Shown here in pieces: positions 57,006 to 64,000 of a DNA stretch of 64,000 bases (position 1 is the first letter of the stretch; each line of letters starts with the position of its first letter). The translations under genes were made by a program, and so were the position numbers. The notes beneath the pieces were generated by a model. That model was given only the letters and a program-made list of their open reading frames with translations, searched no databases and was not told the DNA's origin. Source of the DNA: Catenuloplanes niger (GTDB lineage Bacteria > Actinomycetota > Actinomycetes > Mycobacteriales > Micromonosporaceae); NCBI RefSeq assembly GCF_031458255.1, contig NZ_JAVDYC010000001.1:4721001-4785000 (forward strand). The letters are read 5' to 3'.

Positions 57006-58154
57006 GTGAAGGTGTCGCCGAGGATCGTGTTCGCGGCCATCGTGGTGTGCGGCCTCCCATCCGCCATCCACGTAGGCTGGCGCCTGGGCGGCCTCTCCTC
57101 GCCGCTCGGCCCGTCCGGAGTCGGCCTGTTCGGCGACGCGCCCGCCGGCGCCCCGCCGAGCGCGGTCGCGACCTGGGGCACCGCGCCACCGGGCAGCACG
57201 CCGCACGACCCACCCGGCACCGCCGCGGGCCGGCGCGTGGTGAGCCCGCTCCCCGGCGCGCCCGCACCGGCCGGCCCACCGACACCGGCCGGGACCGGTG
57301 GTCCCACGCCACCGGCCACCACCGGCGCGGCCACCTCGGCACCCCCGCCGGCCACCGGCGCCCCGTCCCCGCCGGCGACCTGCACCCCGGTGCCGCTGCT
57401 GCCGATCTGCGCACCGACCGGCCCCGCCGACCCGACCGGGCCGGTCGAGTCCGGCCCCGGCGGCGACCCGGAGGGCACGTCCTCACCGCTGCCGATGCCC
57501 ACCGCCCCCGTACCCGAGTCCACCCCCTCCGGCGACTGGCCGGCCTGGCCCGAGTGGCTGGAATCGGCCACGGCCACACCCCCACCCCCGCCGGAACCGC
57601 CCGCCGACTGGCCGGCCCCACCGGACGCCTGGCCGGAGTCCACCTCCACCTCCACGTCCCTCCCGAGGCCGATCCCCACTCCACCACCGGCGTCGTCCGG
57701 CACCCGGCCCGTACCGGCGTGGTTCGGTGACCGGCCCGAGTCGGCGTCGTCCGACCGGCCGGAGCCGGCGCTGTCTGGCGGCCAGTCGGAACTGGCGCTC
57801 TCCGACAGGCAGGCGAAGCCGGTAGCGTCCGGTGATCGGCCGGTATCGGCGCTGTCCGAGGAACGGGCAGAATCGACGGCCTCCGACGATCGGCCCGAAC
57901 CGACGCCGTCGGAGGAGCAGGCGGAACCGGTGGCCTCTGGTGAGCGGCCGGAATCGGCGCTGTCCGAGGAGGTGGAGCCGGTGGCTTCTGGTGATCGGCC
58001 GGAACCGACGCCGTCCGAGGAGCAGACGGGACCGGCGGTCTCCGGGGATCAGCTGGAATCGGCGCTGTCCGACGAGGAGGCGGAGCCGGCGGCGACCGGC
58101 GACCGGCCGGAAGCGACGCCGTCCCCGGATCAGGCGGAACCGGCGCTGTCGTAG
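57006..58154 (+). CDS. low-complexity Pro/Ser/Glu-rich surface protein
   Basis: About 382 residues. A hydrophobic start (VKVSPRIVFAAIVVCGLPSAI) suits a signal peptide or anchor. The middle to residue 240 is Pro/Ala/Thr/Gly-rich. From about 240 on, 9-residue blocks alternate (SGDRPEPTP, SEEQAEPVA and variants), a decayed 54-bp repeat. No folded domain, so it may be a wall-spanning stalk. Third-position G+C supports this strand, though minus-strand frames are also open. GTG at 57006; TTG at 57000 is possible. Confidence 0.6.
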   Translation: MKVSPRIVFAAIVVCGLPSAIHVGWRLGGLSSPLGPSGVGLFGDAPAGAPPSAVATWGTAPPGSTPHDPPGTAAGRRVVSPLPGAPAPAGPPTPAGTGGPTPPATTGAATSAPPPATGAPSPPATCTPVPLLPICAPTGPADPTGPVESGPGGDPEGTSSPLPMPTAPVPESTPSGDWPAWPEWLESATATPPPPPEPPADWPAPPDAWPESTSTSTSLPRPIPTPPPASSGTRPVPAWFGDRPESASSDRPEPALSGGQSELALSDRQAKPVASGDRPVSALSEERAESTASDDRPEPTPSEEQAEPVASGERPESALSEEVEPVASGDRPEPTPSEEQTGPAVSGDQLESALSDEEAEPAATGDRPEATPSPDQAEPALS

Positions 58155-58254
58155 GAGCGGCCCGAGCCGGCGCGGTCCCGGAGACGGCCGGGGCGCTCGC
58201 GCACTCCCGGTGCCGGGAGGCGGGGATGGCGCGCTGCCCTTAGGCTTCCAGGTC

Positions 58255-59088
58255 GTGACGCTTCCGCAGCAGCCCGGCCCGCACGCCCGGCCTCCGATCA
58301 CCGCACACCCGGCCGCCGTCCGCGCCGGCAGCACCGCGCAGGAGTTCCTCGCCGGGATCCGGATGCTGCTGCGCGGCCTCGGCCTCTACGTCAGCAACCC
58401 GCGCCTGATGGCGTTCGGACTGATCCCCGCGTTCATCTCCGGCCTGCTCTACCTGGCCGCGTTCGGCACGCTGTTCTACTTCGTGTCCGACATCTCGGAG
58501 TGGCTCACGCCGTTCGCGAACGGCTGGGACGAGGGCTTTCAGGAGATCGTCCGGCTCGCCGTCGCCGCCGGGGTACTGGGCCTGTTCGTCCTGGTCGGCA
58601 TGCTCACGTTCACCGCGATCACGCTGCTGATCGGCGACCCGTTCTACGAGAAGATCTCCGAGGCGGTGGAGAACCGCTACGGCGGCGTGCCTGACGAGGT
58701 CGACCTGCCCTGGCACAAGACCATGCGGCTGAGCCTGACCGATTCGATCCGCCTGATCGGCCTGACCATCCTCTGCGGCATCCCGCTGTTCGTGCTCGGC
58801 TTCATCCCGCTGATCGGCCAGACCGTCGTCCCCGTGGTCGCAGCGCTGGTCGGCGGCTGGTTCCTGGCCATCGAACTGACCGGCTTCCCGTTCTACCGCC
58901 GCGGCCTCCGCCTCGCCGACCGCCGCCGCGTCTTCCGCGCCCACCGCCCCGCCGCGCTCGGCTTCGGCGTCGGCGTCTTCGTCTGCTTCCTCATCCCGCT
59001 CGGCGCCATCCTCGTCACCCCCGCCGCCATCGCCGGCGCCGCCCTCCTCTCCCGCCGCTCCCTCGGCTTCCCCATCGACCACCCCTGA
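58255..59088 (+). CDS. EI24/CysZ-family membrane protein
   Basis: 277 residues. Four to five membrane segments with the family pattern GLGLYVSNPRLMAFGLIPA, TLLIGDPFYEKISEAVE, LFVLGFIPLIGQTVVPV and AIELTGFPFYRRGL. CysZ members import sulfate, which would suit the sulfur genes 10 kb upstream, but the family is broad. TAGGCT at 58241-58246 is 8 bp before the GTG (leaderless). Confidence 0.85.
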   Translation: MTLPQQPGPHARPPITAHPAAVRAGSTAQEFLAGIRMLLRGLGLYVSNPRLMAFGLIPAFISGLLYLAAFGTLFYFVSDISEWLTPFANGWDEGFQEIVRLAVAAGVLGLFVLVGMLTFTAITLLIGDPFYEKISEAVENRYGGVPDEVDLPWHKTMRLSLTDSIRLIGLTILCGIPLFVLGFIPLIGQTVVPVVAALVGGWFLAIELTGFPFYRRGLRLADRRRVFRAHRPAALGFGVGVFVCFLIPLGAILVTPAAIAGAALLSRRSLGFPIDHP

Positions 59089-59178
59089 CCCCACCCACCA
59101 CCTAACCCACAAAGCCCGATATCCCCTCCCCATCGCGGCCCGCTCCCCACGCCCGGCCTCGGTCCGCACGCTTCGGAC

Positions 59179-59345
59179 ATGGCGCGGTTCGCGCGTTTCC
59201 CGCGCGGCGCGTTTCGCGCGTTCCCGCGTGGCGCGCGCTTCCCGCGCTTCCCGCGCTTCCCGCGTGGCGTGGTCCGCGCTTTCGCGCGCTGCGGGTCCGT
59301 GCGCTCTCCGCGCTGCTGGTCTGCGCTGCCGGGCGCTACGCGCCC
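59179..59345. repeat. GCGCG/CCCGCG-rich simple-repeat tract
   Basis: CGCGCTTCC, CGCGTTTC and CGCGTGGCG blocks recur in short irregular units. It lies in the 698-bp gene-free stretch 59089-59786. No gene is supported; the two inverted-repeat structures below fill the rest. Confidence 0.6.
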
Positions 59346-59413
59346 GAAATTTCGGCATAAGGCGGCCGAAGCTCGGGAGGCGGATTTGCCACAGTGCACT
59401 CGCCCAGAGCCGA

Positions 59414-59486
59414 AGGATCATTGACCGATGCACAATGGCGGTCAAAAGCGCGAGTTGACCTCTCTTACGTATCGGTCAATGATCCT
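59414..59486. repeat. 73-bp nested inverted repeat with four TTGACC sites
   Basis: Perfect 16-bp outer arms, AGGATCATTGACCGAT at 59414-59429 and its complement at 59471-59486. An inner pair GGTCAA (59440) / TTGACC (59455) lies between. Thus TTGACC occurs four times in alternating orientation. It could be an operator array, a cruciform or a small mobile-element remnant. Confidence 0.85.
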
Positions 59487-59526
59487 CGATCTTCGGTGCG
59501 CCTCCGCCCACGCTCCTTCCGCGAGG

Positions 59527-59719
59527 CTTTGCTCTGCTTACACCACTCACATGTGCGTGCATCGTGCGTCGCGCGCCGCCGGCACGAGCTGATCCCGAGT
59601 CCGTCCGATGGGGTCTGCGTCCGGGCGGTGGAGTGCGGCTTCGATGAGAAGAAGCACCCGCCTGACCTGCGTCGAGAGTGCAGCGCGGCGCAAATTTGAC
59701 GCAGGTAAGCAGAGCAAAG
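59527..59719. repeat. 193-bp interval bounded by 15-bp inverted repeats
   Basis: CTTTGCTCTGCTTAC at 59527-59541 and its perfect complement at 59705-59719. A second pair, ACCTGCGTC / GACGCAGGT, lies near the right side. No frame inside is convincing. A MITE-like or structured RNA element is possible. Confidence 0.8.
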
Positions 59720-59786
59720 ATGGCTGCGGGTGACCGGCTGGCTGGGCAGGGTGGGGCGCGGCTGGGGGGTGTCCCTATGGTTTTCG

Positions 59787-60992
59787 TCAAGCCTCAGGGG
59801 CAGATTCCTTGGTTGTTTTGGGCTGGTACGGGGTTTTGGTGCGGAGCATGGCGTGGAGGACGTCGGCGCGGCGGCGGGCGAGGCAGATGATGGCGGCGTT
59901 GTGTTTCTTGCCCTCAGCGCGTTTGCGGTCGTAGTAGGCCCTGGATGGTGGGTGGGACAGCGACGCGAACGCGGCGAGGAAGAACGCGCGTTTGAGCTGC
60001 TTGTTCCCGGATTTCGGCGGGTGTTCGCCGCGGATCGAGCTGCCGGAACGCCGCGTCACGGGCGCGAGCCCGGCGTAGGCGGCGAGGTGCCCTGCGGTCT
60101 TGAACGCGGTGGCGTCGCCGACTTCGAGGAGTATCCGGGCGCCGGTCCTGACGCCGATGCCGGGCATCGAGGTCAGGACCTCGGCGAGAGGGTGGGCATC
60201 AAGCATCCGTTCGACCTCGTCCGCGACCTGGTCACGCTGCTGCATGGCCTGCCGGAGGCTGTCGGCGAGTCGGGGCAGGACGGTCTCGGCGGCGGTGGTG
60301 CCGGGGACGGTGACGGTCTGCTCGTCCAGCGCGGCCAGGACCTGCTCGATGAGCCGGGCTCCCATCCGTGGCGCCTTCGGGGCGACGATCGAGGTGAGGT
60401 CGCGCCGGCCGGTCGTGCGCAGCCCAGCGGGGCCGCCGCAACGGGACAGCAGTTCCAGCACCGCTGGGTGGGTGACTTTGGGGCCGAGGATGCGTTCCAG
60501 TGGCGGGTGGATCTGGGTGAGCAGGCCGCGGATGCGGTTGCTGATCCGGGTGGCCTCGCCGGCCAGGTCGTCGTCGTAGCCGATCAGGACCTCCAGCTCG
60601 GCGAGGGTCTCGTCGCCGGTGTCGACGCGGCGCAGGGTGTGGGGCAGGGTGCGGGCGGCGTCGGCGATGACGTAGGCGTCTCTGGCGTCGGTCTTGGCCG
60701 TGCCGGGGTGGAGGTCGGCGAGGCGGCGCATCGCGAGTCCGGGCAGGTAGGCGACCTGGCAGCCGGTGGCGCGGGCGACCGCGACGGGCAGGGCGCCGAT
60801 CGAGGCGGGCTGATCGACGACGACCAGGACCCGGCCGTGCCGGGCGAGTTTGGTGAACAGGGTCTTCAGACGTTTCTCGGTGTTCGGCAGCGGCGCATCG
60901 TGCAGCCGCTTTCCGTCCCGGCCGAGGGCGACCGCGTGGTGGTCGCTCTTGCCGACGTCGAGCCCGAGGAACACGTCGTACTCGTTGTGCAC
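59787..60992 (-). CDS. IS110-family transposase
   Basis: 401 residues. The DEDD RuvC-like N-terminal domain has FLGLDVGKSDHHAVAL, VVVDQPAS and AKTDARDAYVIAD; the C-terminal transposase_20 domain has SMPGIGVRTGARILLEVGD and FKTAGHLAAYAGLAPVTRRSGSSIRG, with its serine. GTG at 60992 begins VHNEYDVF; the frame stays open far upstream but only as antisense to the beta-glucosidase gene. Full length, possibly active. IS110 enzymes use a bridge RNA encoded beside them. Confidence 0.93.
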   Translation of the reverse strand: MHNEYDVFLGLDVGKSDHHAVALGRDGKRLHDAPLPNTEKRLKTLFTKLARHGRVLVVVDQPASIGALPVAVARATGCQVAYLPGLAMRRLADLHPGTAKTDARDAYVIADAARTLPHTLRRVDTGDETLAELEVLIGYDDDLAGEATRISNRIRGLLTQIHPPLERILGPKVTHPAVLELLSRCGGPAGLRTTGRRDLTSIVAPKAPRMGARLIEQVLAALDEQTVTVPGTTAAETVLPRLADSLRQAMQQRDQVADEVERMLDAHPLAEVLTSMPGIGVRTGARILLEVGDATAFKTAGHLAAYAGLAPVTRRSGSSIRGEHPPKSGNKQLKRAFFLAAFASLSHPPSRAYYDRKRAEGKKHNAAIICLARRRADVLHAMLRTKTPYQPKTTKESAPEA

Positions 60993-61250
60993 CGCATGCC
61001 TTCCATCACCGCAGGTCAACCGGGGTCCAGTCGCGGTCGGGCGTCGAACTGCCGGCACCCACGTTACGAAGAGACCAACCCCAGCAAGCGGGGCGGCCGG
61101 GTCCCTATTCAGCGGTCCGTCGACGCCACCCGACCCGGCGGCAACACCCCCCGGATCATGCGTACGACAGGGGGAAAGAGCCATACCGAGCCGAGCGACC
61201 AAACAACCCCGAAGGGGTTGATCAAAAAGGTAACGGGTGAGGGGCGGCGG
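60993..61250 (-). ncRNA. candidate IS110 left end with bridge-RNA region
   Basis: The non-coding stretch upstream of the transposase is where IS110-group elements encode the bridge RNA. It holds several stems, including CAACCCC-GAA-GGGGTTG near 61203-61219. GTCCCTAT occurs at 61101-61108 and again at 59771-59778, just past the transposase stop; this 8-bp direct repeat could mark core sequences at the two ends. Boundaries and RNA fold are not established. Confidence 0.4.
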
Positions 61251-61336
61251 GCTCGCGGGGGTTTCGGGAGTGGGCCGGGACCGGCTCCGTCGCGGCGGCC
61301 GGAGCGGAGCGCCGGCGGAGTCGGAGGCCTCCGCGC

Positions 61337-61389
61337 GGTTGGCCCGCGGGAGCATGCCCGGCGCGACCACGCCGGGAGCGGGAAGATCG
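61337..61389 (+). repeat. dispersed intergenic repeat, copy E
   Basis: Has GGTTGGCCCGCGGGAGCATG and CCACGCCGGGAGCGGGAAGATC in order, very like copy B. Its GATC end faces the stop of the minus-strand beta-glucosidase gene, 57 bp away, with a terminator between. Confidence 0.85.
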
Positions 61390-61406
61390 GTCGTCGAGGG
61401 AATGGT

Positions 61407-61436
61407 GGGCGCCGGGTCGGGAGTGGCCCGGCGCCC
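61407..61436 (-). terminator. terminator of the beta-glucosidase gene
   Basis: GGGCGCCGGG (61407-61416) pairs with CCCGGCGCCC (61427-61436) just past the stop. Confidence 0.8.
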
Positions 61437-61444
61437 GGGGTGGG

Positions 61445-62824
61445 TCAGAGGCCGTTGTTGCGGATGACCTGGGAGTAGAAGCGGGCGCTGTCCTTGGGGA
61501 TGCGGCGCTGGGTGTGGTAGTCGACGTAGACCACGCCGAAGCGCTTGCGGTAGCCCTCGGCCCACTCGTAGTTGTCCATCAGGGACCAGACGAAGTAGCC
61601 GCGCAGGTCGACGCCGCGGGCGATCGCGTCGTGGCAGGCGCGCAGGTGGCCGTCGAGGTAGGCGACGCGGTCGGTGTCGGGTACCCGGTCGCCGGTCTCG
61701 TCCGGGCCGGTGGGGTACGCGGCGCCGTTCTCGGTGATCATGAGCGGCGTGCCGGGGTAGTCGCGGTGGATGCGCTCCAGCAGGCGGGTCAGCGCGGCCG
61801 GCTCGATCGCCCAGCCCATGTCGGTGACCGGGCCGGCGGCCGGCAGGAACTCGATGCCCTCGGTGCCGGGCGCGGTCGGGTTGCCGTCGATGCCGGGCTT
61901 CGACCGGACGTAGGTCGGCGAGTAGAAGTTGATGCCCAGCACGTCGATCGGCTGGTTGATGATGGTTTCGTCGCCGGTGCGCAGCCAGCTCAGGTCCGAG
62001 AACCGGCGGATGTGCTGGAGTACGTCGTCCGGGTAGGACCCGCGCAGGATCGGGTCGAAGAAGATCCGGTTCTGCAGGCCGTCGACCAGGTGCGCGGCGG
62101 CCACGTCGGCCTCGCTGTCCGGGTCGGCGGGGGAGACCGCGGCCGGATTGAGCGTGATGCCGAGCTTCTGCACGCCCGCGTCCCGGAGCGCGCGCGTCGC
62201 CATGCCATGGCCGAGCAGCAGGTGGTGGACGGCCTTGAACGCGGCCTCCGGGTCCTGGACGCCGGGCGCGTGGATGCCGGCGGCGTAGCCCAGGTAGGCG
62301 GAGCACCACGGCTCGTTCAGCGTGGTCCAGGTCTCGACCCGGTCGCCGAGCCGCTTGTGGACCGCCTGCGCGTAGTCGGCGAAGGCGAAGGCCGTGTCCC
62401 GCGACGTCCAGCCGCCACGGTCCTCCAGCGACTGCGGCAGGTCCCAGTGGTACAGCGTGACGACCGGGGTGATCCCCTTGCCGCGCAGTTCGTCCACGAG
62501 CCGGTCGTAGAAGTCGAGGCCGGCCGGGTTGACCGGGCCGGCGCCGTCCGGCTGGATGCGCGGCCAGGCGATCGAGAACCGGTACGCCTGCAGGCCCAGG
62601 TCCGCCATCATGGCCACGTCGTCGCGGTACCGGTGGTAGTGGTCGCAGGCGACGTCGCCGGTGTGCCCGGCGTAGACCTTGCCGGGCGTGCGGCTGAACG
62701 TGTCCCAGATCGAGGGGCCGCGGCCGTCCTCACGGGCGGCGCCCTCGATCTGGTAGGAGGCCGTGGCGGACCCCCAGAGGAAGCCCTTGGGGAACGTCAC
62801 GCTCGGTGTTGAGGGGTTAGTCAC
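61445..62824 (-). CDS. glycoside hydrolase family 1 beta-glucosidase
   Basis: 459 residues, the usual GH1 length. Start FPKGFLWGSATASYQIEGA, acid/base E171 in TLNEPW and nucleophile E365 in ITENGAAY. It has no signal peptide, so it acts on imported beta-glucosides such as cellobiose. No sugar transporter or LacI regulator is adjacent. GTG at 62824 has GATAAT 6 bp upstream (leaderless). Confidence 0.95.
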   Translation of the reverse strand: MTNPSTPSVTFPKGFLWGSATASYQIEGAAREDGRGPSIWDTFSRTPGKVYAGHTGDVACDHYHRYRDDVAMMADLGLQAYRFSIAWPRIQPDGAGPVNPAGLDFYDRLVDELRGKGITPVVTLYHWDLPQSLEDRGGWTSRDTAFAFADYAQAVHKRLGDRVETWTTLNEPWCSAYLGYAAGIHAPGVQDPEAAFKAVHHLLLGHGMATRALRDAGVQKLGITLNPAAVSPADPDSEADVAAAHLVDGLQNRIFFDPILRGSYPDDVLQHIRRFSDLSWLRTGDETIINQPIDVLGINFYSPTYVRSKPGIDGNPTAPGTEGIEFLPAAGPVTDMGWAIEPAALTRLLERIHRDYPGTPLMITENGAAYPTGPDETGDRVPDTDRVAYLDGHLRACHDAIARGVDLRGYFVWSLMDNYEWAEGYRKRFGVVYVDYHTQRRIPKDSARFYSQVIRNNGL

Positions 62825-62863
62825 GTCGCCATTATCACTCTCGGATCATGACGGCGGGTGCGG

Positions 62864-63625
62864 TCAGCCGATGCGCAGGCCGTCCAGCAGAGAACGCTCT
62901 CCGGTGATTTCCAGCGTGTCGAACGGGATTCGGCCGTGCAGCGCCAGCAGCAGGTCGCTGGCGGAGCCGGCCGCGAGCACGCGCGCGCGGTGGTCGTCGG
63001 AGTCCAGGATCGTGTCCGTGTCGAGCAGTGCCAGGCCCTCGCCGCGCAGCCGGACGAACCACTCGTGCTGCAGGTCGGAGGCGACCAGGTGGATCATGCC
63101 GAACCGGTCGCGCGGGCCGGTGCCGCGGCCGGCCGGGAGCAGCGTGTCGAGCAGTTCGGCCAGCCCGTCCACGGCCAGCTTGGCCTCGACCGGCTCGGAC
63201 AGCCCGATCGTCATCTGCGCGTCCCACCGGTGCAGCGTGGTCAGGTGCGCGGCGCGGCGCAGCCAGAACGCGGCCTTCTTCGGCGCGGGCATCGGGTTCC
63301 ACGCGGGCAGGTCCTCCTCCACGCCCTCCAGCGTCGCCAGCGCGGCCGCGTACCGCTCGTCCCACCAGACCAGCGGGTCGACGCCGGCCGGGACGCCGCT
63401 CGCCGGCCGGGTCGCCTCGGGTGCGGTGGTCACCCCGCGCGTGACGTGCGTGACGACCCACTCGTAGAAGCCGCCGAGGTGGCCGATGAGGTCCGTCACG
63501 GTCCACTCCGGACGGGTGGGGACGGGCGCGCCCAGCGCCTGTTCCCCGAGGGCCGCGCGGAACGCGGGACCCTCGGCGCGCAGCGCGCCGATCCAGAAGT
63601 CTTTCGTGGCATGCAGCTTCGTCAT
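62864..63625 (-). CDS. maleylpyruvate isomerase (DinB-like, MDMPI) family protein
   Basis: 253 residues. Starts FWIGALRAEGPAFRAAL with WTVTDLIGHLGGFYEWV, and has HLTTLHRWDAQM, the His-containing helices of the mycothiol-dependent isomerase fold (TIGR03083 type). The C-terminal domain follows from about 170. Substrate unknown. GGGAGGAAC precedes the ATG at 63625. It is divergent from murB. Confidence 0.82.
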   Translation of the reverse strand: MTKLHATKDFWIGALRAEGPAFRAALGEQALGAPVPTRPEWTVTDLIGHLGGFYEWVVTHVTRGVTTAPEATRPASGVPAGVDPLVWWDERYAAALATLEGVEEDLPAWNPMPAPKKAAFWLRRAAHLTTLHRWDAQMTIGLSEPVEAKLAVDGLAELLDTLLPAGRGTGPRDRFGMIHLVASDLQHEWFVRLRGEGLALLDTDTILDSDDHRARVLAAGSASDLLLALHGRIPFDTLEITGERSLLDGLRIG

Positions 63626-63682
63626 GACCGTTCCTCCCACGCGGCCGCCCAGTCCGCTCGCCCCCAGCCTAGGGTTAAGGGC

Positions 63683-64000
63683 GTGCACGACGTTAGCGCT
63701 GATTCGCCCACCGTCGCAGGGTCGACAGTCCCCAGTTCACTCGCTCCGCACACCACGTTGCGGTTGGGCGGGCCCGCCAGACGGCTGGTTTCCGCCGAAA
63801 ATGCGGACGAACTGGTTGATTTGACGAAGGCTGCGGGCCGAACGGGTGACCCTCTGCTGTTGCTGGCCGGCGGCAGCAACGTGGTCATCGGGGACGACGG
63901 ATTCGCCGGCACCGCGATCCTGGTCCGCAGCCGTGGCGTGGAGGTGATCAGTCGCCGCCCGGACCAGTGGATCGTCCGGGTCCAGGCCGGGCATCCGTGG
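63683..64000 (+). CDS. murB: UDP-N-acetylenolpyruvoylglucosamine reductase, 5' part
   Basis: The first 106 codons of murB; the window ends inside the gene. LAPHTTLRLGGPAR and LLLLAGGSNVVIGDDGFAGTAI are the substrate and FAD-binding motifs of MurB. It reduces UDP-GlcNAc-enolpyruvate to UDP-MurNAc in peptidoglycan synthesis. TAGGGT at 63670-63675 is 7 bp before the GTG (leaderless). Confidence 0.93.
   Translation, partial: MHDVSADSPTVAGSTVPSSLAPHTTLRLGGPARRLVSAENADELVDLTKAAGRTGDPLLLLAGGSNVVIGDDGFAGTAILVRSRGVEVISRRPDQWIVRVQAGHPW

Noticed and set aside
57483..58334. Minus-strand Arg-rich repeat frame opposite the low-complexity gene
   Set aside because: It mirrors the plus-strand repeat. Third-position G+C and the signal-like start favour the plus strand.
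59394..59699. 101-codon plus-strand frame over the inverted repeats
   Set aside because: It crosses both inverted-repeat structures and has no ribosome site. Codon choice does not fit the genome.
60993..62309. Long N-terminal extension of the IS110 transposase
   Set aside because: It runs through the element end, repeat copy E and antisense to the beta-glucosidase gene. IS110 transposases begin near the chosen GTG.

Overview
The window is chromosomal DNA from a high-G+C actinomycete, most likely a member of the Micromonosporaceae (Actinoplanes/Catenuloplanes type). The evidence is very high third-position G+C, frequent GTG starts, many genes with a TANNNT hexamer 6-8 bp before the start codon and no Shine-Dalgarno site, an actinobacterial SAM-IV riboswitch, GlnR, Nur, SseC, a mycothiol-type maleylpyruvate isomerase fold protein and an HbhA-like protein. 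The taxon is inference; no marker RNA lies in the window.

Layout. 0.1-1.6 kb: threonine synthase under a SAM-I riboswitch, ending in a six-unit array of 27-bp hairpin repeats. 1.9-8.9 kb: acetyltransferases, a secreted SH3b protein, a cold-shock protein and groL with two CIRCE operators. 8.9-16.2 kb: a secreted six-IPT-domain protein, a pentapeptide protein, a nucleotidyltransferase-like protein and a membrane-embedded subtilase coupled to a GNAT gene. 16.2-26.7 kb: glpD, an FAD-linked oxidase, an HD phosphohydrolase, a FUSC transporter, a cysteine-desulfurase-like enzyme behind a SAM-IV riboswitch, a PrsW protease, a GroES-like protein and an AI-2E exporter. 27.3-35.2 kb: a DinG-type helicase and a histidine kinase/response regulator/ABC exporter cluster. 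35.2-44 kb: phosphate and nitrogen control. DUF47-pit behind a predicted PHO box, pstSCAB behind another, and glnR divergent from a membrane protein gene. 46.1-47.4 kb: an intact IS630-family element. 47.4-49 kb: the sulfur genes sseA-sseC behind a cysteine-rich leader peptide. 49-53.5 kb: nitrobindin with a tiny coupled membrane protein, DsrE-like, nur, ygfZ, and a BKACE enzyme. 54.3-59.1 kb: an XRE regulator/HbhA-like operon, DUF2516, a hydrolase, a low-complexity surface protein and an EI24/CysZ-like protein. 59.1-61.4 kb: a repeat-rich stretch and an IS110-family transposase. 61.4-64 kb: beta-glucosidase, MDMPI-fold protein and the start of murB.

How parts work together. Sulfur is sensed three ways (SAM-I on thrC, SAM-IV on the desulfurase-like gene, Cys-codon leader on sseA-sseC). 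High-affinity (Pst) and low-affinity (Pit) phosphate uptake face each other and both carry 11-bp-period PhoP-type direct repeats; GlnR sits beside pstS, as in Streptomyces. Order from pit to nur resembles the Streptomyces coelicolor SCO4137-SCO4180 region (from memory, not checked by search).

The least explained signals are a dispersed intergenic repeat family (five copies, four with the same end facing a neighbouring stop codon), the thrC hairpin array, and a nested inverted-repeat region near 59.4-59.7 kb.
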